Shown in pieces: positions 40,316-49,005 of a DNA stretch of 64,000 nt. The position numbers were made by a program, and so were the translations under genes. How positions within the stretch are numbered: position 1 is the first letter of the stretch; every line of letters begins with the position of its first letter. A model generated the notes under the pieces. It worked only from the letters and a program-made list of their open reading frames with translations. It ran no database searches and was not told where the DNA came from. The DNA comes from Haloplanus ruber (lineage in GTDB: Archaea; Halobacteriota; Halobacteria; Halobacteriales; Haloferacaceae). The stretch lies in assembly GCF_024494725.1 (NCBI RefSeq), contig NZ_JANHDK010000005.1, positions 62,001 to 126,000 on the forward strand, given 5' to 3'.

Positions 40316-41911
40316 TTAACGATTCGCCTCGGCTGTCGCCCGTCGCTCGCCTACGACCCGCCCGCCGTCGACGATCCGAACGGTAACCGACCGCCCCGCG
40401 GCGCTCTCCGGCAAATCGAACGTCGCTGCGAGGCGTCGGTCGGAACCGACGCGCGTGGCTCGCCGAAACAAGAACGCGTTCGACCCCGTGTCGCTCACCG
40501 TGACGACCACCTCGGTGGTGGGCGCAAGCGTCGTCTCGGCTCGGACGGTCGTTTCGCCCCCCGCGACGGGCGGGGTCTCGGGGGTTGGCGCCACGACCGT
40601 CGCCCGCCGTTCCGTGAGTTGTACGCTCGCACCTGTCGACTCCGTCTCGGCCGCCAGCGGACTCACGCCCCACCGGATCAGGCCGACGCCGTAGCGCTCG
40701 CCCGCGGCCAGCGCCGACGTGTTCAGGAGGGCGTACAGGCGGCCGTCCGCGTAATGATACGTCACGGCGGCGAGCGGATCGACGACCGTCCGGTTGCCCG
40801 TCGTGGTCACCCCGAGGTCGATCCCGTACCCCAGCGTCCCGCGGCCCGCCACCCCGTATACGACCGTTCCGTCGTGCTCGACGGCCCCGTCGACGGCGGC
40901 GTGGACCCCGTATCTCCCCGCCTCCGTCGGGTTCGTCGCCCGATACTGCACGAGCAACGTCTCGTTCGCGGCGAGGGTGGCGTCGGTCGACAGGTCGATC
41001 CGCAGGGTGTGTTCGGTCGACTCGACCGCCGCGACGGCGGATCGAAGATCCCTCTCGACGATTCCGTCGCCGTCACGGTCGATCCCCAGTCGGCGGACCT
41101 CGTCGGCATCGAGGTGACCGAGCCGTCGTGGCGTGCCGGCATCGTACTCGACGGTGACCGTCTCCGGTTCGACCATCCGGGTGGCCTCGATCCGAACGGT
41201 GTGTGTCGTCGTCGCGCCCGGCATACTGTCGGTCGGGTATACGAGGTTCCGCCCGGGTGGAGGGGTCGACGCGAGGACGCCCCCGAGGCCGCTGGCGTTG
41301 ATCGACACGACGGCGTGGTCGCCGACGGCGACACGGCCCGTCGCGAATCGCTCCGTCTCCGGAACTGCGGCGGCGTCGCCGCCGAGACGGTCCCGCGGTG
41401 CGGTCGCCGTCGTCGCCGCTCCGACCCGGTTCGGTTCCACGACCAGCGTCGCCGACGTACTGTCGCTTCCCGCAACCGCAACGAGGTTGTACCGGCCCGC
41501 GGGCAACGACCCGTCGAGGCGGTCGGTGCGGCGTCTGACCGACGTGAGACGGTCGCCCGCTCCGACGGCGTACGCGACCGATTCGTCGGCCGTCCGGCCG
41601 GCTTGGAACGTGTTGACCGACACCGTCACCTGCCCGTCGTCGTTCGCGTCGGTGGCACGGACCCGCGTGTCGTACGCCCCATCGGGGGCCCGAACCATCA
41701 GCGTCAGCCGGTCACGGTCACCGATCCGCAACGAGAGACGCGCCACGTCGCCCCGCGGTTCCGTCGTCGATGCGTCGGCGAACGTCAAGCCGTCGGCGCT
41801 CTGTGCCGCCGCGCCACCGCCTCCGACGCCCGACGTGAGCAAGAGGCTCCCGACGACGAGTCCGACGACTGCCCGTCGGAGCGTCCGTCGCCGTCTCGAC
41901 TGCCTCTCCAT
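40316..41911 (-). CDS. Secreted beta-rich surface protein, unknown function
   Basis: A 531-residue protein with an N-terminal export signal after an Arg-rich start (RRAVVGLVVGSLLLTSGVGGGGAAAQ). The rest is beta-strand-rich, acidic, and has a calcium-binding-like DRDGDGIVERD segment at about residue 285-295. No C-terminal anchor or sorting signal is visible. Resembles haloarchaeal surface/adhesion-type proteins; the family is not known to me. The gene is single and flanked by other envelope genes. Confidence 0.6.
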   Translation of the reverse strand: MERQSRRRRTLRRAVVGLVVGSLLLTSGVGGGGAAAQSADGLTFADASTTEPRGDVARLSLRIGDRDRLTLMVRAPDGAYDTRVRATDANDDGQVTVSVNTFQAGRTADESVAYAVGAGDRLTSVRRRTDRLDGSLPAGRYNLVAVAGSDSTSATLVVEPNRVGAATTATAPRDRLGGDAAAVPETERFATGRVAVGDHAVVSINASGLGGVLASTPPPGRNLVYPTDSMPGATTTHTVRIEATRMVEPETVTVEYDAGTPRRLGHLDADEVRRLGIDRDGDGIVERDLRSAVAAVESTEHTLRIDLSTDATLAANETLLVQYRATNPTEAGRYGVHAAVDGAVEHDGTVVYGVAGRGTLGYGIDLGVTTTGNRTVVDPLAAVTYHYADGRLYALLNTSALAAGERYGVGLIRWGVSPLAAETESTGASVQLTERRATVVAPTPETPPVAGGETTVRAETTLAPTTEVVVTVSDTGSNAFLFRRATRVGSDRRLAATFDLPESAAGRSVTVRIVDGGRVVGERRATAEANR

Positions 41912-41957
41912 TGTGAACCGGTACCTTTCCCCAAATGAAGTATCTTGTGGAGGGTAG

Positions 41958-42563
41958 TCAGCGGTACCGAATCCGACGGACGGCGAGTTCGAGAGCGTAC
42001 CGTTCGGTGTTCGTCCACCCTTCGTCCCGCTCGTCGCGTTCGAATCGGATGGTCTCGCGGACCCGGTCAGTCTCGTCTGTCTGGAGTCCCTCCCCGGACT
42101 CGTCGCTCTCCTCGTCGCCGTCGGACTCGTCCTGCGGGTCGAAGACGAACCGGTGGAAGTCCGTCGCGACGATCTGTGAGATGTCCTCGTGTTCGTACCG
42201 AACGTCGACCCGGAACTCGACGTCCCGAACCGTCCGGTCGCCGACGTTCTCTACGTCGAACCGGTAGTCCACGAACGCGAACGACTCCAGCTGACTCCGC
42301 CTGACGACGAGTTCCCGGTTTCGGACCTCGATGACGTCGTTCGGCAGTGGCGCAGCGGTGGGGGTGGCCGTCGCCGTCGTCTCGACCGTTTCGGTCGTCG
42401 TGGATGTCGGCTGCGGCGTCGCCATCTGTGTCGGTGTCCCGCCGCCGGGCGTGGCCGTCGTCGACTCCGGTTCGATGAATAGTCCCGAACAGCCAGCGAG
42501 TGACGACAGGAGTCCGATCCCGACGCCGAGAAGCGTCCGCCGTCCGACACGGTCGTCGACCAT
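41958..42563 (-). CDS. Tat-exported lipoprotein, unknown function
   Basis: A 201-residue lipoprotein: twin-arginine start (GRRTLLGVGIGLLSSLAGC) with the lipobox Cys about residue 25, a Thr/Pro-rich linker, then a FxxxLR-type beta domain (FAFVDYRFDVENVGDRTVRDVEFRVDVRY) followed by an acidic stretch and a basic C-terminus. Function unknown. Transcribed divergently from the HAD gene at 42652. Confidence 0.65.
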   Translation of the reverse strand: MVDDRVGRRTLLGVGIGLLSSLAGCSGLFIEPESTTATPGGGTPTQMATPQPTSTTTETVETTATATPTAAPLPNDVIEVRNRELVVRRSQLESFAFVDYRFDVENVGDRTVRDVEFRVDVRYEHEDISQIVATDFHRFVFDPQDESDGDEESDESGEGLQTDETDRVRETIRFERDERDEGWTNTERYALELAVRRIRYR

Positions 42564-42651
42564 CGACGCTGATATGGTGGGCGAGGGGGATTAAACCCCG
42601 CGGCGTCCACGCCGGTGAAACGCTTTTCGCCGCCGACCCCTACGTCGTCGT

Positions 42652-43329
42652 ATGGGTTACGAGGCGGTCCTGTTCGACAACGACGGCGTCCTCGTGGAAC
42701 CGATCGGGCGCTCGGTCCTCCGACGGGCCACGTGGGAGGCCTTCGACGCCCTCGGCGTTTCCGACCCCGACCCGGACGACGTCGACCGACTCGCGGTCGG
42801 CGTCACGCCTGACCTCCTCGCGACGGTGTGCGAGCGGTACGACCTCGCCCCCGAACGCTTCTGGCGCGCCCGCGACTACCACTCCTCGCACGCCCAACGG
42901 GCGGCGCTCCGTGACGGCCGGGCGACGCTCTACGACGACTTCGACGCCGTCCGCGCCATCGACGCCCCCCGCGGCATCGTCAGTTCGAACCAGCAGGACA
43001 CCGTCGAGTTCATGCACGACTTTTTCGCCACCCGCGACCTCTTCGGGACGGCCTATGGGCGCGCGCCGACCGTTCGTAGTCTGGCCCGCAAGAAGCCCGA
43101 ACCCTACTACCTCCGACAGGCGCTTGCCGACCTCGACGTCGAGACGGCGCTGTTCGTCGGGGACAGCGAATCCGACGTGCTCGCGGCGCGGGCGGCCGGC
43201 CTCGACGCCGCCTTCGTCCGTCGTCCCCACCGCGCGTCGTACGAGCTGTCCGCCGAGCCGACCTACGAACTCGACGGCCTGACCGACCTACTCGACGTCG
43301 AGGGTGTCCCGACCCGACGCGAGGCCTGA
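42652..43329 (+). CDS. HAD-superfamily phosphatase (phosphoglycolate phosphatase-like)
   Basis: A 225-residue hydrolase. Catalytic Asp pair in LFDNDGVLVEP, the motif II Ser/Thr in IVSSNQQ, the Lys of motif III in ARKKPEPYYLRQAL, and acidic motif IV in LFVGDSESDVLAARAAG are all present. A helical cap domain lies at about residues 20-95. It removes phosphate from an unidentified small molecule. The start Met follows the family pattern. Confidence 0.82.
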   Translation: MGYEAVLFDNDGVLVEPIGRSVLRRATWEAFDALGVSDPDPDDVDRLAVGVTPDLLATVCERYDLAPERFWRARDYHSSHAQRAALRDGRATLYDDFDAVRAIDAPRGIVSSNQQDTVEFMHDFFATRDLFGTAYGRAPTVRSLARKKPEPYYLRQALADLDVETALFVGDSESDVLAARAAGLDAAFVRRPHRASYELSAEPTYELDGLTDLLDVEGVPTRREA

Positions 43330-43391
43330 GCGACGAACGGGCCGTCCGCCCGCGGCGCCGAGGCTATGTGTCTGGCTCCCCTACCACCTGT

Positions 43392-43787
43392 ATGACCGAC
43401 CCTGCGGACCTGTCCGACGCGGAGTGGCGTGAGCGCCTCGACGAAGACGCGTATCACGTGTTGCGCGAGCGCGGCACCGAACCCAAGTTCAGCGGCGACC
43501 ACCTCGATCAGAAGGCGGACGGCACCTACGCCTGTGCGGGATGCGGGGCGACCCTGTTCGAGTCGGACACCAAGTTCGGCTCCGGCACCGGCTGGCCGAG
43601 TTTCTATGACGCCGTCGACGGCGCCGTCGAGCTAGAGACGGACTCCCGTCACGGAATGCAGCGGACCGAGGTGTTGTGTGCCCAGTGTGGCGGTCACCTC
43701 GGGCACGTCTTCGAGGACGGCCCCGACCCCACCGGCGAGCGCTACTGCATCAACTCCGTCGCGCTCGATTTCGACGCCGAGGATTAG
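43392..43787 (+). CDS. msrB: Peptide-methionine (R)-S-oxide reductase
   Basis: A 131-residue repair enzyme that reduces methionine-R-sulfoxide in proteins. The two zinc-binding CxxC pairs are CAGCG and CAQCG, and GTGWPSFYDAV is the family signature. The catalytic position lies in RYCINSVAL with Cys at the active site. ATG 43392 is used. The gene overlaps the convergent uspA stop by 4 bp. Confidence 0.92.
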   Translation: MTDPADLSDAEWRERLDEDAYHVLRERGTEPKFSGDHLDQKADGTYACAGCGATLFESDTKFGSGTGWPSFYDAVDGAVELETDSRHGMQRTEVLCAQCGGHLGHVFEDGPDPTGERYCINSVALDFDAED

Positions 43788-44218
43788 TCCTGCTCGGCGA
43801 TGTTGACGGTGAGCACCGGGGCGTCGGACATCGTCACGACCTTCTGTGAGACGCTGCCGAGCATGTTCCGCTCGTAGTCGGCGCCGTGGGTGCCCATCAC
43901 GACGAGGTCGATGTCCGCTTCGTCGGCGTAGGCGAGCACCTCGTCGGCGGGGTTGCCCTTCCTGATATCCGCCCGGACCGCGAGACCGTCGCGCTCCAGT
44001 CGGTCCGTGACCGACGTGGTCGCCGTCTCGCCTTCCGCCCGGAGTTCGTCTTCCACGTTCGATTTCATCCCGTCCTGCAGCGTCAGGAACGAGCGGTCGT
44101 CGACCACGTATAGCACGTGTACCGTCGCGTCGCGTCGTCCCGCGATGTCGGCCGCGTGTTCGACCACCGCGTCCATCGACTCGCTCCCGTCCGTCGGGAC
44201 CAGAATGTCCTCGTACAT
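43784..44218 (-). CDS. Universal stress protein (UspA family)
   Basis: A 144-residue single-domain Usp protein. The N-terminus ILVPTDGSESMDAVVEHA and the ATP-binding motif GTHGADYERNMLGSVSQKVV (G-x2-G-x9-G-S/T type) are present, so it is an ATP-binding form. Role in stress survival is known for the family, not for this gene. Confidence 0.85.
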   Translation of the reverse strand: MYEDILVPTDGSESMDAVVEHAADIAGRRDATVHVLYVVDDRSFLTLQDGMKSNVEDELRAEGETATTSVTDRLERDGLAVRADIRKGNPADEVLAYADEADIDLVVMGTHGADYERNMLGSVSQKVVTMSDAPVLTVNIAEQD

Positions 44219-44270
44219 CGTCCGACCGCTTCTCTCCGTACACCTTCACGCTTTTCGGTTCCGCTCGCGC

Positions 44271-44519
44271 TCAGTGGGTCAACAAGAGTAGCTTTTCGCG
44301 CGTGCGAGCCAGACAGAACGGCGCGTCCGGCGGGTTGCCGAAGGTGACCCGGTCGTCCTCGGAGACGAACAGCCGCTCGAACGGCCGGCCACAGGCGGGG
44401 CAGCCGAGTCCCTCCCGGTTTTCGAGGTACATCGACGACCCGTCCTGTGTCTGGAGTTTCAGCCGCGACCGGTAGTCGTGGACGTCGAACCCGTCCGACA
44501 GGTCGAGACGTTCGGCCAT
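44271..44519 (-). CDS. Small zinc-finger-like protein, unknown function
   Basis: An 82-residue acidic protein of the haloarchaeal DUF7385-like type. GLGCPACGRPFERLF holds a CxxC pair; a single Cys occurs later in PFCLAR. It may bind zinc. No operon partner; 43 bp separate it from the FAH gene upstream. Confidence 0.6.
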   Translation of the reverse strand: MAERLDLSDGFDVHDYRSRLKLQTQDGSSMYLENREGLGCPACGRPFERLFVSEDDRVTFGNPPDAPFCLARTREKLLLLTH

Positions 44520-44562
44520 GTGCTCTCAGCGGCCGCGGCGACGAAAGGCGTTACGGCCCCGG

Positions 44563-45276
44563 CTAGACGACCGTGTTCCGCAGCGTTCCGACGCCTTCGT
44601 AGGTGATCTCGACGGTGTCCCCACGCTCGATCAACCCCGGATTGGCCGGACTGCCGAAGGAGATCACGTCGCCCGGACGGAAGGTGTACCGCTCCGAGAG
44701 GAAGGCGACGATTTCCGGCGGCGAGAAGATCATCTCGTCGGTCGTCGCCGACTGCCGCTGCTCGCCCGAGATGACCGTCTCCATCGCCATCCCGTCGAGG
44801 TCGACGTCGGTCTCGATCCACGGCCCGAGCGGTGCCGACCCGTCGAAGGCCTTCCGAGCCGTCCGCCGATCCTGCTCGTAGGCGTCGAGGTCGTTCAGAA
44901 TCGTATACCCTCGCAGGGCGTCGTCAACCTCGTCGACCGAGAGGTCGTGACACTGTTCGTCGATCACGGCCGCCAACTCGCCCGCGTAGGTGAACGAGTC
45001 CACCCAGTCGGGGTACGTAATCGGCTGTTCCGGCGGGTGGAGCGCGTGGGGTGGCTTGACGAACCAGTCCGGGCGGTCCGGGCGGTCGCCCTCACCCATC
45101 TGGTCGATCTTCGCGCCGAAGTTCCGGCCGGTACAGAAGAGCGCCGTCGGATCACAGGGCGCCATCAGGTGGGCGTCCTCGCCGAGAGTGTACGTGTCGC
45201 CGTCGGCGTGGACGACGCCGTCGTCGTACTCGCCGGTGAGCGTGCCGTGCGGGGTGGAGATACGCGCCAGTCGCAT
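44563..45276 (-). CDS. Fumarylacetoacetate hydrolase-family protein
   Basis: A 237-residue C-C hydrolase/decarboxylase of the FAH superfamily. GRNFGAKIDQM, FVKPPHALHPP, and the metal-site region SFTYAGELAAVIDEQCHDLS with the two acidic residues are conserved; FSPPEIVAFLSERYTFRPGDVISFGSPANPG is the C-terminal family motif. Substrate unknown (oxaloacetate decarboxylase/acylpyruvase are known alternatives). It lies just after the aIF2-beta gene but on its own. Confidence 0.78.
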   Translation of the reverse strand: MRLARISTPHGTLTGEYDDGVVHADGDTYTLGEDAHLMAPCDPTALFCTGRNFGAKIDQMGEGDRPDRPDWFVKPPHALHPPEQPITYPDWVDSFTYAGELAAVIDEQCHDLSVDEVDDALRGYTILNDLDAYEQDRRTARKAFDGSAPLGPWIETDVDLDGMAMETVISGEQRQSATTDEMIFSPPEIVAFLSERYTFRPGDVISFGSPANPGLIERGDTVEITYEGVGTLRNTVV

Positions 45277-45314
45277 GGGCCGACGACGCCGTCCCTCGGG
45301 CTATGCGTTTCGAT

Positions 45315-45926
45315 TCAGGCTAGCTGTGCGAACGCGAGCGTCCCGCTGATGTTGTCGATGTACGCCTCGACGACCTGCCCCTCCTGGGCGCCAGGGACGA
45401 AGATGGTGTACTTGCCGCGCTCGGCCACGCCGTCGCCCTTCCGACCCGTGCCCGTGATCTGGAGCTGGTAGGTCTGTCCCTCTTCCAGGGTGGGCTGGCC
45501 CGCGTCGGCGGTCTGTTTCGGCCGCTTGGCGACCGGCCGGAACGCACCACAGGCCGTACACCGGAGCATGTCGACGCCGTCCTCGCGGACGAGGTTGGTG
45601 TCCGGCAGGCCACACTCCGAGCAGGTGACGTACTCGGTGACGTAGGCGTCGACGGCGGCGTCGAACTCGTCGACGGTAAAGGAGCCGTTGTACCGCGCTC
45701 GGTCGCCGTCGAACTGACCGTTGGTCCCGAGTTCTCGCTGGATCGAGCGGTGGAGGTGTTCCGGCTCGCGGTCCAGCGCCGCCGCGATGTCGCCCAGATT
45801 CGTCAAGCGGGTGAAGGCGCCGTCGGTCTGCCCCTCCGGGTCCGGAACCTGCAGGCGGTCCCCCGCCTCGCGCGTTCGCTCCGGCAACGTGTCGTACGCC
45901 CGGTCGAGGGCAGTGTCGTAGTTCAT
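45315..45926 (-). CDS. Translation initiation factor aIF2 beta subunit with TRAM domain
   Basis: A 203-residue protein. The N-terminal half is the aIF2-beta/aIF5 domain (FTRLTNLGDIAAALDREPEHLHRSIQRELGTNGQF). A C4 zinc ribbon follows (CSECG and CTACG). The C-terminal TRAM domain (QTYQLQITGTGRKGDGVAERGKYTIFVPGAQEGQVVEAYI) is expected to bind RNA and is typical of the haloarchaeal version. It takes part in delivering initiator tRNA to the ribosome. The ATG at 45926 removes an implausible upstream extension. Confidence 0.85.
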   Translation of the reverse strand: MNYDTALDRAYDTLPERTREAGDRLQVPDPEGQTDGAFTRLTNLGDIAAALDREPEHLHRSIQRELGTNGQFDGDRARYNGSFTVDEFDAAVDAYVTEYVTCSECGLPDTNLVREDGVDMLRCTACGAFRPVAKRPKQTADAGQPTLEEGQTYQLQITGTGRKGDGVAERGKYTIFVPGAQEGQVVEAYIDNISGTLAFAQLA

Positions 45927-45972
45927 AGACTCGAAAGGGTCCGGCGTCGTAAATCCGTTCCGTGAGCCGCGC

Positions 45973-47094
45973 TCACACGTCACGAAACGCCGTCTCGACG
46001 AGCGCCGCGGCCGCCGCGGCGTCCATCGGCCCGCGCTCGGCCAGCACCCCGAGCAGGCGGTCGATCCGCTCGTCGGTCGGGTCGATCCCCGCCCGGTCGA
46101 GAAGCGCGCGGGCGCTTCCGCGGCCGCTCCCCGGGCCGAAGACGAGGCGGCGTTCGCCGCCGAAGTCGGCCGGGTCAAACGGCTCGAAGGTGCCCGGATC
46201 GCGCAGCATCGCCGCGGTGTGAATGCCCGACTCGTGGGTCGTCACCGCCTCACCGAGGATCGGCGTCCGCGGATCGACCGACTCGCCGAGCGCGTCGAGC
46301 ACCGTCTCGCAGACAGGCACAAGATCACTCCGGTCGACGGCGACGACGCTCTCGTCGCCGCCCGGGCCGTCGACGGCGTCCGCCACTACCACCCGCTCTA
46401 GTGCCGCGTTGCCCGCCCGCTCGCCAAGTGACGCGACGCTCACATCCGCCGTCGTCGCCCCCGCGGCCGCCGCCGCGAGCGTGTTCGCCGTCGCCACCCC
46501 GAGGTCGTCGTGGAAGTGGACGCCCAGACGGTCCCCGTCGACCCCCCGATCCCGGAGGTCGGCCACCAAGGCTCGCACCCGATCCGGCGTCCGTGCCCCG
46601 ACCGTGTCCGCCACCGTGACCGTCGGCACCGACGGGAAGGCCTCGAAGGTCGTCGAGAGATGTTCGGGGTCGGTCCGGAAGCCGTCGACGAGCGTGAGGT
46701 GGACGCGCGCCCCGCCCTCGCGGGCGCGATCCAGCGCCTCGCCCGTCATCGACAGCGCCATCTCGCGGGACTCCCCGAGGACGTGCTCCAGTTGCCGGTC
46801 GGAGGTGGGAACGAATACCTCGATCACGTCGGCCTCGGCGTCGAGTGCGGCCTCCACGTCAGCGACCCGCGCACGGGCGATGCCGACGACGTCCGCTGCC
46901 ACGTCGTCGTCGGCGGCGAGACGGCGGATCGCCGCCCGGTCCGTCTCGCCGACGGCGGGGAAGCCGGCCTGGACGGCGTCCACCCCGAGTCGGTCGAGCG
47001 CCCGCCCGGCGGCCACCCGGTCCTCGACGGCGTACGTCCGCCCGGGCATCTGTGCCCCTTCCCTGATCGTCACGTCGCGGAGCGCGACCGGCAT
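45973..47094 (-). CDS. LeuA/homocitrate synthase-like enzyme (HMGL superfamily), divergent
   Basis: A 373-residue TIM-barrel condensing enzyme. The first barrel motif is RDVTIREGAQM; in isopropylmalate and homocitrate synthases it reads DTTLRDGEQ, so the usual metal Asp is Glu12 and the Glu is Ala14. The HxH metal site His193/His195 (VHFHDDLGVATANT) is intact, and a regulatory domain is missing, as in homocitrate/citramalate synthases. The ATG overlaps the stop of the CoA transferase gene. A condensation of acyl-CoA with a 2-oxoacid is likely; the exact substrates are unclear. Confidence 0.72.
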   Translation of the reverse strand: MPVALRDVTIREGAQMPGRTYAVEDRVAAGRALDRLGVDAVQAGFPAVGETDRAAIRRLAADDDVAADVVGIARARVADVEAALDAEADVIEVFVPTSDRQLEHVLGESREMALSMTGEALDRAREGGARVHLTLVDGFRTDPEHLSTTFEAFPSVPTVTVADTVGARTPDRVRALVADLRDRGVDGDRLGVHFHDDLGVATANTLAAAAAGATTADVSVASLGERAGNAALERVVVADAVDGPGGDESVVAVDRSDLVPVCETVLDALGESVDPRTPILGEAVTTHESGIHTAAMLRDPGTFEPFDPADFGGERRLVFGPGSGRGSARALLDRAGIDPTDERIDRLLGVLAERGPMDAAAAAALVETAFRDV

Positions 47095-48371
47095 CAGATC
47101 ACGCCCGCGTCGCGGAGGCGGTCGAACTCCGACTCGTCGAGGCCGAGTTCGGACAGATACACCTCGTCGTTGTGCTGGCCGTGTCTCGGTCCGGCGTGGT
47201 CGACCGCGCCGGGCGTTCGGGTGAACCGCGGCACCGGCCCCGCGGTCTTCAGCGATCCGAGGTCCTCGTCTTCGACCTCGACGATATTGTCCCTGGCGGC
47301 GTACTGTTCGTCCGCGAAGATGTCGGCCATGTCGTAGACCGGGCCAACGATGGCGTCCGCGGCCTCCATCTCGGCGATGGCCGTCTCGGTCGACCGCTCT
47401 CGCGTCCACGCCTCGATCACCTCGTCGAGTTCGTCCGCGTGTTCGACACGCGCCTCGTTGTCGGCAAAGCGCGGGTCCTCGACCAGGTCCGGCCGCCCGA
47501 CCGCCTCGGCCACGTTCTCGAAGATGGACTGCGCCGACGCCGACAGGGTCATGTAGCCGTCGGCCGTCTCGTAGACGTTCCGCGGCGCCGCACTCTCGTG
47601 GTGGTTGCCGATCCGCTCCCGGGTCTCTCCCAGGCGGTCGTACGCTTCCACCTCCGAGAGAAAGAGCCGAAAGAGCGGCTCGTAGAGGCTCATATCGATC
47701 ACCTGCCCCTCGCCGCTGCCTCCCGACCGACCCACGTCGCGCTCGAAGACCGCGAACATGACCCCCTGGACGGCGACGTTCGCCGCGGTGAGGTCCGCGA
47801 GGCTGATCGGCGGCAACAGGGGTTTGCTGTCCGGAAAGCCGTTGACCTGTGCCCAGTTCGAGACGCCCTCTGCGACGGTGCCAAAGCCCGGCTTGTTCGA
47901 TTTCGGCCCCGTCTGGCCGTACCCCGACTGCCGGACGACGATCAGCCCCGGGTTCTCCTCGTGCAGACGCTCGGGGCCCAGCCCCCACCGCTCCATCGTC
48001 CCCGGCCGGAAGTTCTCGAAGAGCACGTCCGCGTCGGCGATCAGGTCGAGCAGCAGGGCGCTTCCCTCCGCGGCGCTCAGATCCAGCGTCACACAGCGTT
48101 TGTTCCGGCCGATGGACTTCCACCAGAGTGACACGCCCCGCTCGTCGGTGGCGCGTTGCTCCCCGGTTTCGTCCGCGGAACCCTGTGCCTCACGCTCCGC
48201 GTACGGCGGCCACTCTCGAAGCGGGTCGCCCCCGTCGGGGTGTTCGACCTTGATCACGTCGGCGCCGAAGTCCGCGAGCTGTGTCGTGGCGAACCCGCCG
48301 GCGATCATGCCCGAGCAGTCGACCACCCGCAGCCCATCGAGCGGCCCCTGTCGTTCCCGTGCGGTCGTCAT
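47094..48371 (-). CDS. Family III CoA transferase (CaiB/BaiF)
   Basis: A 425-residue acyl-CoA transferase. LRVVDCSGMIAGGFATTQLADFGADVIKVEHPDGGDPLR is the family N-terminal motif; the catalytic Asp is in PPISLADLTAANVAVQG region. The middle has VLFENFRPGTMERWGLG. It should move CoA between carboxylic acids. It precedes and overlaps the LeuA-like synthase (ATGA), suggesting the two act in one acyl-CoA pathway such as mesaconate/citramalate-type metabolism; this is inference. ATG 48371 chosen over a longer frame. Confidence 0.82.
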   Translation of the reverse strand: MTTARERQGPLDGLRVVDCSGMIAGGFATTQLADFGADVIKVEHPDGGDPLREWPPYAEREAQGSADETGEQRATDERGVSLWWKSIGRNKRCVTLDLSAAEGSALLLDLIADADVLFENFRPGTMERWGLGPERLHEENPGLIVVRQSGYGQTGPKSNKPGFGTVAEGVSNWAQVNGFPDSKPLLPPISLADLTAANVAVQGVMFAVFERDVGRSGGSGEGQVIDMSLYEPLFRLFLSEVEAYDRLGETRERIGNHHESAAPRNVYETADGYMTLSASAQSIFENVAEAVGRPDLVEDPRFADNEARVEHADELDEVIEAWTRERSTETAIAEMEAADAIVGPVYDMADIFADEQYAARDNIVEVEDEDLGSLKTAGPVPRFTRTPGAVDHAGPRHGQHNDEVYLSELGLDESEFDRLRDAGVI

Positions 48372-48419
48372 GCACACTCGGTGCTTCCCGGTCGGCATAA
48401 GCGATGCGCTCCCCACCGC

Positions 48420-48953
48420 TTACGGCCACCCGTCCCGGCGACCCCGCCGAACGCCGAGTTCGAGGCCACTGAGGAGCGCGAGACCGACCACCGCGGCTGG
48501 GACGACGGCGAGCGTCCAGAGCAAGAGGAGAAAGAAGGCGCCGGCCTCGCCCCCGACGCGGAGGAAGGTGTACGTACAGAACCAACTGATCCCGAACAGC
48601 CAGACGACCGGGGCCCACAATCCGCGACTCGTATGGAGATATAGCGGCAGGCCGCCTTGGACCGCGAGTGCGAGCGCCGCGCCGCCGAGGATCACGAACG
48701 CGACGAGCGGCGAGTCCCGCGGATCGACCGCGAACCGCCAGCTGAGGAGGCGAACTCCCGCCCACAGCAGCAGGAATCCACCACTGTACGCCGCCCCGCC
48801 GCGGAGTACGAGCGAGCGGGCATCCCGCGGCGACCGGCCGACGAGCGCCACGACGACGACGGCAACGGCCGTCGCTACCGCCGCCGTCGGGAGAGGGCCG
48901 CCGAGCGCGTGATGCGGGGTTCCGGCCACACGCCGTGTCGTCGCCGCCGCCAC
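48420..48953 (-). CDS. Small membrane protein, unknown function
   Basis: A 177-residue protein with about five hydrophobic segments (PTAAVATAVAVVVVALVGRS, AAYSGGFLLLWAGVRLLSW, LVAFVILGGAALALAVQGG, VVWLFGISWFCTYTFL, AGAFFLLLLWTLAVVPAAVVGLALL) and a short Arg-rich C-terminus. The first codon is GTG. No family recognised. It is 48 bp upstream of the CoA transferase and diverges from the UbiA-fusion gene. Confidence 0.55.
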   Translation of the reverse strand: MAAATTRRVAGTPHHALGGPLPTAAVATAVAVVVVALVGRSPRDARSLVLRGGAAYSGGFLLLWAGVRLLSWRFAVDPRDSPLVAFVILGGAALALAVQGGLPLYLHTSRGLWAPVVWLFGISWFCTYTFLRVGGEAGAFFLLLLWTLAVVPAAVVGLALLSGLELGVRRGRRDGWP

Positions 48954-48973
48954 CTAAAACGTCGCGGCCGGCA

Positions 48974-49000
48974 GTATATGTGGGTGTGGTACATACCCAC
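48974..49000 (+). promoter_or_regulatory. Promoter and inverted repeat of the UbiA-lycopene cyclase fusion gene
   Basis: GTATATG at 48974-48980 is about 27 bp from the ATG at 49006, giving a leaderless mRNA. The inverted repeat GTGGGT-N9-ACCCAC (48980-49000) lies between TATA box and transcription start, a place where a bound repressor would block RNA polymerase. Confidence 0.45.
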
Positions 49001-49005
49001 GCAGC

